This document shows positions 21,248 through 29,064 of a stretch of DNA of 64,000 bases, piece by piece. The stretch spans positions 1-64,000 of the forward strand of contig JAJEIO010000040.1 of the NCBI GenBank assembly GCA_022827835.1, read 5' to 3'. This stretch comes from Candidatus Latescibacterota bacterium. Lineage in GTDB: Bacteria; Latescibacterota; UBA2968; UBA8231. The number at the start of each line of letters is the position of its first letter. Position 1 is the first letter of the stretch. Below the pieces are notes generated by a model. That model saw only the letters and a program-made list of their open reading frames with translations, did no database searches and was not told the origin of the DNA. A program made the position numbers and the translations under genes.

Positions 21248-22363
21248 ATGGCCCATGCTTATACCCCTGGATTGCGCGTGACGCAGCACGCAGTCATCCA
21301 CAAAGAGCGACGGTTGCCCCTCAAAGGCGAAGTGGTCGTCGAGCGTGGCCAAGCGGTGCGGCGAGACCAAGTCGTGGCCCGCACCGAATTGCCGGGTGAG
21401 GTGGCGACTCTCAACTTGGTCAATCGCCTAGGCACCTCGCCGCAAGAGCTGGCCGGCTATATGATCAAAAAAGAGGGCGACCGGATCGAAGCCGGCGAAC
21501 CGCTTGCCGAGACCAAGCCGTTTATCCGCTGGTTCAAGACCACAGTTGAATCCCCAGTCAGCGGCACCGTCGAGAGCATTTCGCCGGTGACTGGGCAGGT
21601 GATATTGCGGCAAGCCCCTAGGCCGGTCGAAGTGCTGGCCTATGTCGATGGGGTCGTAGAGGAAGTTTTTGCCGAAGAGGGCGTGCGCATTGCCGCTCGA
21701 GGTGCTTATATCCAGGGCATTTTCGGCGTGGGGGGCGAGTGTTGGGGTGCGCTGCACTTGGCGGTTGATACTCCGGACGCTACGGCAGAGTCGCTGGGTC
21801 CGGAAGTTGCGGGCAAAATTGTCGTGGTCGGTAGCCTGATTAGCGCGGAGACTGTGGAACAGGCCCGGCAGGTAGGTGCCGTGGGATTGATCGGCGGCGG
21901 CCTGCGCGACCGCGACTTGCGCGACTTGCTCGGCCGCGATTTGGGCGTGGCCATCACCGGGACCGAGCAAATCGGCTTGACCGTAGTAGCGACCGAGGGA
22001 TTTGGCCGCGTCGCCATGGCCCGCAAGACCTTTGATATTCTACAAGCGTGCGCTGGCATGGATGCGTCTATGGCCGGCGCGACGCAGATTCGCGCTGGCG
22101 TGTTGCGGCCGGAGATTATCGTCCCCACGGCCGCTGACCAAGAAGAAGAAGAGGTGCGGCCAAGCGCGGAAGGATTGCAGATGGGCGATTTGTTACGGGT
22201 GATTCGGATGCCCTATTTTGGACGGATTGGGCGAGTCAGCGACTTGCCAACCGAGTTGTGCGTGGTGGAGTCTGGGGCGCGGGTGCGGGTATTGGCCGTG
22301 GAGTTTGAAGACGGAGAACAGGCGGTGGTGCCGCGGGCGAATGTAGAGCTGATTGAGGAATAA
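21248..22363 (+). CDS. Barrel-sandwich-hybrid protein of the GlmL cluster, function unknown
   Basis: A 371-residue, apparently cytoplasmic protein with no signal peptide. Residues about 10-60 and 80-130 look like two halves of a lipoyl/RnfC-type barrel-sandwich hybrid (PLKGEVVVERGQAVRRDQVVART, then TTVESPVSGTVESISPVTGQVILR). A central alpha/beta section has GKIVVVGSLISAETVEQARQVGAVGLIGGG and IAITG-like strands, and the C-terminus (about 310-371) looks like a small KOW/SH3-type barrel with MPYFGRIGRVSDLP and VPRANVELIEE. No lysine in the MKM/DKA context of biotinylated or lipoylated proteins is seen. It follows the GlmL gene by three bases, so the two products may work together. Confidence 0.65.
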   Translation: MAHAYTPGLRVTQHAVIHKERRLPLKGEVVVERGQAVRRDQVVARTELPGEVATLNLVNRLGTSPQELAGYMIKKEGDRIEAGEPLAETKPFIRWFKTTVESPVSGTVESISPVTGQVILRQAPRPVEVLAYVDGVVEEVFAEEGVRIAARGAYIQGIFGVGGECWGALHLAVDTPDATAESLGPEVAGKIVVVGSLISAETVEQARQVGAVGLIGGGLRDRDLRDLLGRDLGVAITGTEQIGLTVVATEGFGRVAMARKTFDILQACAGMDASMAGATQIRAGVLRPEIIVPTAADQEEEEVRPSAEGLQMGDLLRVIRMPYFGRIGRVSDLPTELCVVESGARVRVLAVEFEDGEQAVVPRANVELIEE

Positions 22364-22367
22364 AGGC

Positions 22368-23684
22368 ATGAGAGCAAAAAACTGGCTATCTGCATTCGTC
22401 TTGGCTTGGCCATTGGCGAGCGCGGCGGAGAATGCGGAACAGGGGATCGACACTTTGCTGATAAACCCAGGGATCGGCACGTTGCTGGCAGACCCTCTGT
22501 CGCCAATCGAAGAACAGGAGCTCGGTGAGTTGCTGGCACACCCTATGCCGCCGATCGAGGTCCAAGCCTTTGACACGCCCAACGACGACGGGGGCAGCAT
22601 TACGCTGACTTGGCCGCGAGATCGTCAGATCAGCGAAAATGCGATGTATCAGGTCGCCATCGCCGATTCGCCCAGCGGGCCTTTTCGAGTCGTGGCCGAG
22701 GTTGCGGCAACGGGGAATTTGATGTCCGAGGCACCGGCGCTCTTTGGTCGTGGGGCCGATCTGAAGAATTACCACTATGCCAACGTCGAGGAATTCGCTG
22801 GTGCCGGCGGCAAGACGCCGCTAGAAGACGGCAAGACGTATTACTTTCACATTGATGTGCGGTCGGCCGGGGGCGCGATCCGCGGCAAAGTGATAGTCAA
22901 CGCCGAGTCCAAAGGCAATTTTTTTAATAACTCCAAGATCAATAATCTGGTGTTGTGCCTCGTGTTCTCAGGACTTATCATGGGCTACATTGGCATTGCG
23001 CGGCGGCGCGAACTCAAGATTCGCCGCATCGCCGGATTAGAGGCACTCGACGAAGCGCTGGGGCGGGCGACCGAGATGGGCAAGCCGGTGCTTTTCATCC
23101 ACGGGCTGCGCGGCATGGACGCGATTTCGACCATTGCCGCGGTCAATATCTTGGGACGGGTTGCGCGGCGCACGGCCGAGTACGACACCGCGCTGCGGGT
23201 GGTGGCCCCAGACCCGGTGGTTCTATCTGTGAGTCAGGAGACGATGAAAGCCTCGTATGTCGAGGCGGGACGGCCCGATGCCTTTAATCCCGACCACGTC
23301 TTCATCGCCGGTACCGATCAGTTTAGCTATGCGGCAGCGGTCGAGGGTATCATGATCCGCGACCGGCCGGCGGCTCACATTATGATGGGATATTTCTACG
23401 CCGAGTCGCTGCTGTTGGCCGAGACGGGTTCGACGACCGGGGCGATCCAGATCGCCGGTACGGACGCCTTTACCCAGCTTCCCTTTTTCGTTACCACCTG
23501 CGACTACACCTTGCTTGGCGAAGAGCTCTACGCAGCCAGCGCTTACCTATCGGGCGAGCCGCGGATGCTGGGCAGTCTTAAAGGTCAAGACGGGGGCAAA
23601 GCTATCCTGCTGGTCGCTTTAGTGCTAGGCACGATACTGGCGACCTTGGGATGGCCGCAGTTGACGCACTTTTTTAGCCCCTAG
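22368..23684 (+). CDS. Membrane protein with fibronectin III-like and DUF6754-like domains
   Basis: A 438-residue protein with a signal peptide or membrane anchor (1-20), a short linker with two related segments (IDTLLINPGIGTLLADPLSPIEE and LGELLAHPMPPIE), a fibronectin type III-like module (about 64-182; SITLTWPRD, MYQVAIADSPSGPF, TYYFHIDVRS), a transmembrane helix (192-210), a roughly 200-residue soluble domain beginning RRELKIRRIAGLEALDEALGRATEMGKPVLF that resembles DUF6754, and a C-terminal transmembrane helix (about 412-430). The FN3 part would face the periplasm and the DUF part the cytoplasm. ATG 22368 follows AAAGG; it is four bases after the upstream stop. Function unknown. Confidence 0.7.
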   Translation: MRAKNWLSAFVLAWPLASAAENAEQGIDTLLINPGIGTLLADPLSPIEEQELGELLAHPMPPIEVQAFDTPNDDGGSITLTWPRDRQISENAMYQVAIADSPSGPFRVVAEVAATGNLMSEAPALFGRGADLKNYHYANVEEFAGAGGKTPLEDGKTYYFHIDVRSAGGAIRGKVIVNAESKGNFFNNSKINNLVLCLVFSGLIMGYIGIARRRELKIRRIAGLEALDEALGRATEMGKPVLFIHGLRGMDAISTIAAVNILGRVARRTAEYDTALRVVAPDPVVLSVSQETMKASYVEAGRPDAFNPDHVFIAGTDQFSYAAAVEGIMIRDRPAAHIMMGYFYAESLLLAETGSTTGAIQIAGTDAFTQLPFFVTTCDYTLLGEELYAASAYLSGEPRMLGSLKGQDGGKAILLVALVLGTILATLGWPQLTHFFSP

Positions 23685-23693
23685 GAGGGCGCG

Positions 23694-24350
23694 ATGATTT
23701 TTCTTAGTCGAACGCTACCGCTGGTCGTTGCCTTTGCCTTCGGTATGCTCGGCGTTATCGGCTACTACGTACCCCACGGCGATGCGCAGAGTTTAGAGCG
23801 GGAGATGGCGCTATGGATGCGGGTCGTCTTTGCGTTTTCCTATTTGCTCGGACTATACAGCCTGCTCAACCTGCACTGGCAGCGGATTCGCCAGCGCGTC
23901 GCTGGCTGGGCCTATAGCATGATCGCCATTTTGAGCTTCGCGGTGATGATGATCTTCGTCGTGTACAACGACGGTTTAGGTCCCTTCGCCGCGCAGGCCG
24001 AGGCCGGGGGTTATAAGTGGCTCTTCGACAATATTCACGTGTCTTGCGCCTCGACCATGTTTTCGATCTTAGCCTTCTTCATCGCCTCGGCGGCGTATAG
24101 GACCTTCCGCGCTCGTACGCCCGAAGCGGCGCTATTGCTGATTGCGGCGGTCATCGTCATGCTGGGCCGCGTGCCCATCGGAAGAGAGCTTTCCGATTTT
24201 TTTCCGATGGCAACGGATTGGCTATTGAACGTGCCCAACTTGGCGGCCAAGCGCGGCATCTTGCTCGGCGTGTCGTTGGGTGCTATTGCCACTTCGCTGC
24301 GGATCATTTTTGGGATTGAGCGCTCGTATTTGGGTGGAGGAGCCGAATGA
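23694..24350 (+). CDS. Six-helix integral membrane protein of the GlmL cluster, function unknown
   Basis: A 218-residue protein with about six transmembrane segments: residues 6-24, 40-60, 70-92, 112-135, 143-160 and 183-204. The connecting loops are short and mostly charged on the predicted cytoplasmic side (HWQRIRQRVAG, RTFRARTPEA). No known family or catalytic motif is recognised. The ATG follows GGAGGG, and the stop overlaps the next start (ATGATG), so it is part of one polycistronic unit with the genes on either side. Confidence 0.65.
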   Translation: MIFLSRTLPLVVAFAFGMLGVIGYYVPHGDAQSLEREMALWMRVVFAFSYLLGLYSLLNLHWQRIRQRVAGWAYSMIAILSFAVMMIFVVYNDGLGPFAAQAEAGGYKWLFDNIHVSCASTMFSILAFFIASAAYRTFRARTPEAALLLIAAVIVMLGRVPIGRELSDFFPMATDWLLNVPNLAAKRGILLGVSLGAIATSLRIIFGIERSYLGGGAE

Positions 24351-25177
24351 TGCACAAACTGCTCGCTATCGACCGTCGCATCATTTTCGCCCTAGTGTTT
24401 CTCAGCGTGGCGTGGCCGTTGCTGGCCGGAATCTCCCTGCCGATCACGCCGACGAACGAGGTAAAAGCTGCGTACGACCAGTTTGAGAAACTCGACGCAG
24501 GGGATATTGTGCTGGTCTCCTTTTCTTACGGTGCCAGCACGCAACCCGAAATGCTGCCGATGTCGCGCGCCATGTTGCGCCACGCCTTCCGCCGCGATCT
24601 CAAGGTGGTGGCCATTTGCCTGTGGCCCGAGGCACCGGGGCTGGCTCAACAGGTGCTGGAGGAGATGACGGCTGAATTCGATTTGGAGTACGGGGTGGAT
24701 TACGCCTTTATGGGCTACAAGCCGGGTAATTTCAGCGTCATCCTCAATATGGGACAGGATTTCCACAGTGCCTTCCCGCAAGACCAATGGGGCGCGGAGA
24801 CCGGCGACTTGGATTTGATGCGCGGTTTGCGCTCGCTGCGCGATTTTGACCTCGTCTTAGACTTGGCTGCCGGGGATTCGATTGAGTTTTGGTGGATCCC
24901 CTACGGGCAGGAGAAGTACGGCTTTACCTTTGTCGCTGGCTGCACCGCGGTGATGGCTCCCGATCTCTACCCCTTTCTCGACTCGGGACAGCTCGGCGGC
25001 CTGCTTGGCGGCCTAGCCGGCGCAGCCGAATACGAGACCCTGATTGACCGTCGCGGCAGTGCTAGCACGGGTATGAGCGCCCAGTCTATGGCCCATTTGG
25101 TCATCGTGATATTCGTGCTTATCGGCAATATCGCGTACTTCGCCGTTCGGCGAACTTCATCCGAGCAGAGGAGCTGA
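24347..25177 (+). CDS. Bitopic membrane protein with a large soluble domain, function unknown
   Basis: A 276-residue protein with an N-terminal membrane helix (about 11-29), a soluble domain of about 210 residues and a C-terminal membrane helix (about 247-266) ending in a charged tail. The soluble part, likely periplasmic, alternates strands and helices (DIVLVSFSYGAST, LKVVAICLWPEAP, DYAFMGYKPGNFSVILNMG, DFDLVLDLAAGDS), suggesting a Rossmann-like alpha/beta fold without a recognisable nucleotide motif. It overlaps the upstream six-helix gene by four bases and is followed after eight bases by another membrane gene, so the products may form one complex. Confidence 0.65.
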   Translation: MMHKLLAIDRRIIFALVFLSVAWPLLAGISLPITPTNEVKAAYDQFEKLDAGDIVLVSFSYGASTQPEMLPMSRAMLRHAFRRDLKVVAICLWPEAPGLAQQVLEEMTAEFDLEYGVDYAFMGYKPGNFSVILNMGQDFHSAFPQDQWGAETGDLDLMRGLRSLRDFDLVLDLAAGDSIEFWWIPYGQEKYGFTFVAGCTAVMAPDLYPFLDSGQLGGLLGGLAGAAEYETLIDRRGSASTGMSAQSMAHLVIVIFVLIGNIAYFAVRRTSSEQRS

Positions 25178-25185
25178 TCGCCGCC

Positions 25186-25899
25186 ATGCGCGATACGTAT
25201 ATCTTTTTGGGCGTACTCCTGTTGTTTGCCGCGGTCAACATCGGCTTAGTGGCCAACGGAACCTTGGCGGCGGACTGGACGGGTTTGGGCATTATTGTCG
25301 CGGCAGGCATGACTCTGGCGCTCTATAGCTTCCTCTACAAGGACAATCCGCTTTTCAAGTTTGCCGAGCACGTCTTCGTAGGTGTGGCAGCGGCGTATGT
25401 ATTCGGCCAGACTTGGTACCCGACGCTTTATGGAGAACTCATCGCCGAATGGACCGATCCGGGCGAAGGGGAGACGCCTAATTGGTGGCTTTTGGCTCCG
25501 ACGGTGCTCGGGCTGTTGATGTTGACGCGCTTTTCGCTGCGCTTCGGTTGGCTCAGCCGCTATGCTTTTGCATTCTTTGTCGGGCTCGCGGCCGGCTGGA
25601 CGATTCCCCGCTATATTTCTTCCTTTATTTTGGCCCAAATAGAACCTACATTACAACCACTAACCTGGAGCTTGGAGGGGCTCAATTTGCTGATCGTCCT
25701 CGTGGGAGTCATCGGGGTGTTGGTTTATTTCTTTTTTTCCGTTGAGCACACCGGCACGGCGGGCCACGTCTCCAAAGTGGGGATATGGTTTTTGATGGTT
25801 TCGTTTGGGGCTTCTTTTGGTTACACCATTATGGCGAGGGTCTCGCTGTTGATCGGGCGTGTGACCTTTCTCTTAGACGACTGGTTGCACCTGATGTGA
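25186..25899 (+). CDS. Six-helix integral membrane protein closing the GlmL cluster, function unknown
   Basis: A 237-residue protein with roughly six to seven hydrophobic segments (about 4-22, 30-47, 60-78, 100-115, 122-140, 165-190 and 200-222). A conserved-looking loop FKFAEHVFVGVAAAYVFGQTWYP follows the second helix. No family recognised. It is the last gene of the cluster; the next gene, a TonB receptor, follows after 36 bases and has its own strong ribosome-binding site. I see no clear terminator in the gap, so read-through is possible. Confidence 0.65.
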   Translation: MRDTYIFLGVLLLFAAVNIGLVANGTLAADWTGLGIIVAAGMTLALYSFLYKDNPLFKFAEHVFVGVAAAYVFGQTWYPTLYGELIAEWTDPGEGETPNWWLLAPTVLGLLMLTRFSLRFGWLSRYAFAFFVGLAAGWTIPRYISSFILAQIEPTLQPLTWSLEGLNLLIVLVGVIGVLVYFFFSVEHTGTAGHVSKVGIWFLMVSFGASFGYTIMARVSLLIGRVTFLLDDWLHLM

Positions 25900-25935
25900 T
25901 GGGGTATTGAGAACTACTCCACAAAGGAGGGACAT

Positions 25936-28900
25936 ATGACCAAATTTGCTAGCGTTTTTCGCGTCTTGACCGCACTGGGCGTTCTGCTCGCGCTGAGTTT
26001 GGCTCCGGCCGAGGCCAGTACGGGCGGCAAGATCGCCGGTGTCATCAAGGATGCCGCCACCGGGGATGGGCTACCCCATGCCAATATCGTGGTGGTGGAT
26101 ACCAAGCTAGGAGCTACAGCGGACGAAAAGGGCCGCTTTTTTATTCTCAACGTACCGGCGGGCACCTACACCCTCAAGGCCACGTATATAGGCTACGCGG
26201 ATTATACCGTCGAGGATGTGCGGGTCTCCGCCGACTTGACTACGAATATCGTCGTTGAATTGACTTCTTCGGATATCCAAGTCGAGGAAGTGGTAATCCG
26301 GGCCGAGCGGCCGATCATCGACAAAACCGCCACCAATGCAGTGCGCATTATCGATGCCGAGGATCTCGAGATTCTGCCGCTCCGAGGCGTCAGCTCAGTC
26401 ATAGCCCTGCAGACCGGCGTGGTTGAGGACGAGGGGTCGCTGCATATCCGCGGCTCGCGCAGCGACGAGATCGGCTACTACGTCGAGGGGGCCAGCGTCC
26501 GCAATGTGGTTACTGGCAGCAGCGCAGTGGGCTTGATCGACGAGGCGTTGGAGGAAATCCAACTCCAGGCCGGCGGCTTCAACGCCGAGTACGGCGGTGC
26601 CAACGCCGGCATCATCCTGCAAGAGTTGCGCACCGGCGGCAGCGAGTGGGACTTCGAGATCTTGTCTGAGTCGGACAATTTTACCTCCGACTACGAGCAG
26701 CGCTTCGGCACGTATTCCTACGGCTACTTCAATCAGGTGATGACCGCCGGTGGTCCGGTTGCGGGAAGCCAGAAGATTCGCGCCTTCTTGGCTGGCCAGC
26801 GCCGCGGCATCGGTTCCTGGCCGACCTACTGGTCGGGTTTTACCTTCGAGGATCTCGAAGACACCGGCCTCCGCGGTGGACGCCGGCACTGGAGCGAGGA
26901 CGAAGAGGGCAATCTCGTGCCCGACCGGATCGAGCAGCTCGAAATCAAGCCCGGCAATATTCCGCACACGAGTAGTGAAGCGGTCATTTTCAACGGGACC
27001 TTGTTGCTCGACTACTACCCCGTCCAAGTCCGCCTCACGAATCTGTACACGGACACGAGTGGTGAAAGCAACGGAACGCCCATCCGCAATGTTTTTAACA
27101 CCCGGCGTTTGGGCGAGTATGAAGCGTCCGCCAACTTAGTCAACGCCAAGATCACCCATCTGCTCGACAAGAGCATGTTCTACGAACTCAACGTGAGCCT
27201 CTACGAGCGGAATGCCGAGTCCTACGACCCGCTTTTCAAGGATCGGTGGTGGGTGTACAACGACAGCGTGGCCGTACAGCGCGCCCTCGAGGGCACGGGC
27301 GAGTACACGCCCTATACCCAGCAAGGTTCGGGACCCAGATCCTACGATCTGGCTGGTTTTCCCTTCAGCCGCCCGGGTTCGCGTACGACCTCCTACGGCA
27401 CCACGTCGGATGGCTATTGGGGGCTGGCCGGTAGCTGGACCAAGCAGACCGACATGCATCAGCTCAAGGCCGGTTTCGACTATCAGAGTTGGACCTCGCG
27501 GCGCTATGGGATCTCGTTGCGTTCGATCCGCTCGGGGATAGCCAACACCTATCCCGAGCTGGACGCGGTGTACGACCGCTACTACAACGATGAGATCAGC
27601 GAAGACCAGATCCTCGACGAACTGCTCAAGAAGGCCGAGAGTCTTGAAGATGGCAAGGGTAGCACGCAGGATCTTGTTAGGTTGCTGCGCTCGACTAGTG
27701 CCAGCGACTTCTTTGGCTTCGACGAGTTCGGTCGCGAGACCGACCGCGAGGGGCTAGAGGCACCGCGCCACCCGACGGTCGCCGCTGCCTTTATTCAAGA
27801 CAAGGTCGAGTATAACGACCTGATCATCAACGCCGGTCTGCGCATCGACTACTTCGACGCGGATAGCTGGCGCTTCAAGGATCCGGCCGCGCCGAAGCGC
27901 GACTCGCAAGAATACACCATTAAGCTCGAGTCAATGGAAAAGACTCCCACGTACACTGATATTAGCCCGCGTTTGGGGATGTCGTTCCCGGTGTCGGATT
28001 TGACGGTTTTTCACGTGCAATACGGTCGCTTCTCGCAAATGCCGGCGATGCGCTCCATGTATGCCGGCGGCGCGCGCCTTGCTCTAGAGTTGGGCGGCCA
28101 GAACTACATCCGCTATCCGACCGCCTACGACATTGAGCCGATGCGGACTACCCAGTACGAAATCGGCTTTGAGCGTCAGTTCTCCGAGTCCGCCTCCTTT
28201 GACGTCACGGGCTTCTACCGCGATATCAAAGGGCAGGTGCAGTTGCGCAAGCAGCAACTCACGGCCGGCGCGGAAGAAGCCAACGCGTACGTCTATCTGC
28301 AGAACGGCGACTTCGCCACGACCAAGGGAATCGAGTTCCAATTCAAGCTCAGGCGCGTCAATAACCTACGCACTGAACTGAACTACACCCTGTCCGATGC
28401 ACGCGGCACGGGTTCATATACTGGCTCGGCCATTTCCGGGGTTGAGAACGAGACCAACCTGCCGACGATCATCTCGCCGCTCGACTTTAACGAGACGCAT
28501 CGCGGCTCGATCTTCCTAGACTACCGCTACCCCGACAACGAGCCCAACCCAATTCTGCGAGGTCTGGGGGCCAACCTGCTGATGAGCTTCACGAGCGGGC
28601 ACAACTTTACCTTGGTCACTGGTTCGATCGGTCAGCGCGGTCCAGAAAACGCCGGCGTACTCGACAGCTTCGACCCGCGCTCGCGCAAGCCGCTCGAGTC
28701 AATCAACCGCTCGACGACGCCGTGGACTTTCAATACCAACCTGCGCATCGACAAGGGCTTCTCGCTGTTTGGTCTCAATGCCAAGGTCTATAGCCGTATT
28801 CTCAACCTCTTCAATCGCAAGAACGTGCTCAACGTGTACAACCGCACCGGCTCCGACAAGGACGACGGTTTCTTGACCAATCCGGAACTGAGCCAACAGA

Positions 28901-29046
28901 TCGTCGAGGCCAGCGGCGGGCAACAGTACGTGCAACTCTACGAGGCGATCAACTTGCTCAACCGCCAAGCCTACTGGTCCAACGAGGGCGGCGATATTTA
29001 CGACGCGCCGCGCCAGATTCGCTTCGGTCTGCAGCTCGATTTCTAG
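25936..29046 (+). CDS. TonB-dependent receptor with carboxypeptidase-regulatory-like N-terminal domain
   Basis: A 1036-residue outer-membrane protein. A signal peptide (about 1-28, ending AEAST) is followed by a CarboxypepD_reg-like beta-sandwich (about 30-110; GKIAGVIKDAATGDGLPHANI, PAGTYTLKATYIGY), a plug domain (about 120-235; LHIRGSRSDEIGYYVEG, GGFNAEYGGANAGII) and a large beta-barrel ending QIRFGLQLDF with the terminal Phe typical of outer-membrane barrels. This architecture is characteristic of FCB-group (SusC-like) receptors. The gene has AAGGAGGGA before the ATG. It is followed by a large exported protein and a PorV-like protein, suggesting a shared uptake or secretion job. The ligand cannot be inferred. 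Confidence 0.9.
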   Translation: MTKFASVFRVLTALGVLLALSLAPAEASTGGKIAGVIKDAATGDGLPHANIVVVDTKLGATADEKGRFFILNVPAGTYTLKATYIGYADYTVEDVRVSADLTTNIVVELTSSDIQVEEVVIRAERPIIDKTATNAVRIIDAEDLEILPLRGVSSVIALQTGVVEDEGSLHIRGSRSDEIGYYVEGASVRNVVTGSSAVGLIDEALEEIQLQAGGFNAEYGGANAGIILQELRTGGSEWDFEILSESDNFTSDYEQRFGTYSYGYFNQVMTAGGPVAGSQKIRAFLAGQRRGIGSWPTYWSGFTFEDLEDTGLRGGRRHWSEDEEGNLVPDRIEQLEIKPGNIPHTSSEAVIFNGTLLLDYYPVQVRLTNLYTDTSGESNGTPIRNVFNTRRLGEYEASANLVNAKITHLLDKSMFYELNVSLYERNAESYDPLFKDRWWVYNDSVAVQRALEGTGEYTPYTQQGSGPRSYDLAGFPFSRPGSRTTSYGTTSDGYWGLAGSWTKQTDMHQLKAGFDYQSWTSRRYGISLRSIRSGIANTYPELDAVYDRYYNDEISEDQILDELLKKAESLEDGKGSTQDLVRLLRSTSASDFFGFDEFGRETDREGLEAPRHPTVAAAFIQDKVEYNDLIINAGLRIDYFDADSWRFKDPAAPKRDSQEYTIKLESMEKTPTYTDISPRLGMSFPVSDLTVFHVQYGRFSQMPAMRSMYAGGARLALELGGQNYIRYPTAYDIEPMRTTQYEIGFERQFSESASFDVTGFYRDIKGQVQLRKQQLTAGAEEANAYVYLQNGDFATTKGIEFQFKLRRVNNLRTELNYTLSDARGTGSYTGSAISGVENETNLPTIISPLDFNETHRGSIFLDYRYPDNEPNPILRGLGANLLMSFTSGHNFTLVTGSIGQRGPENAGVLDSFDPRSRKPLESINRSTTPWTFNTNLRIDKGFSLFGLNAKVYSRILNLFNRKNVLNVYNRTGSDKDDGFLTNPELSQQIVEASGGQQYVQLYEAINLLNRQAYWSNEGGDIYDAPRQIRFGLQLDF

Positions 29047-29064
29047 GAAAGAGAGGAACGCATT

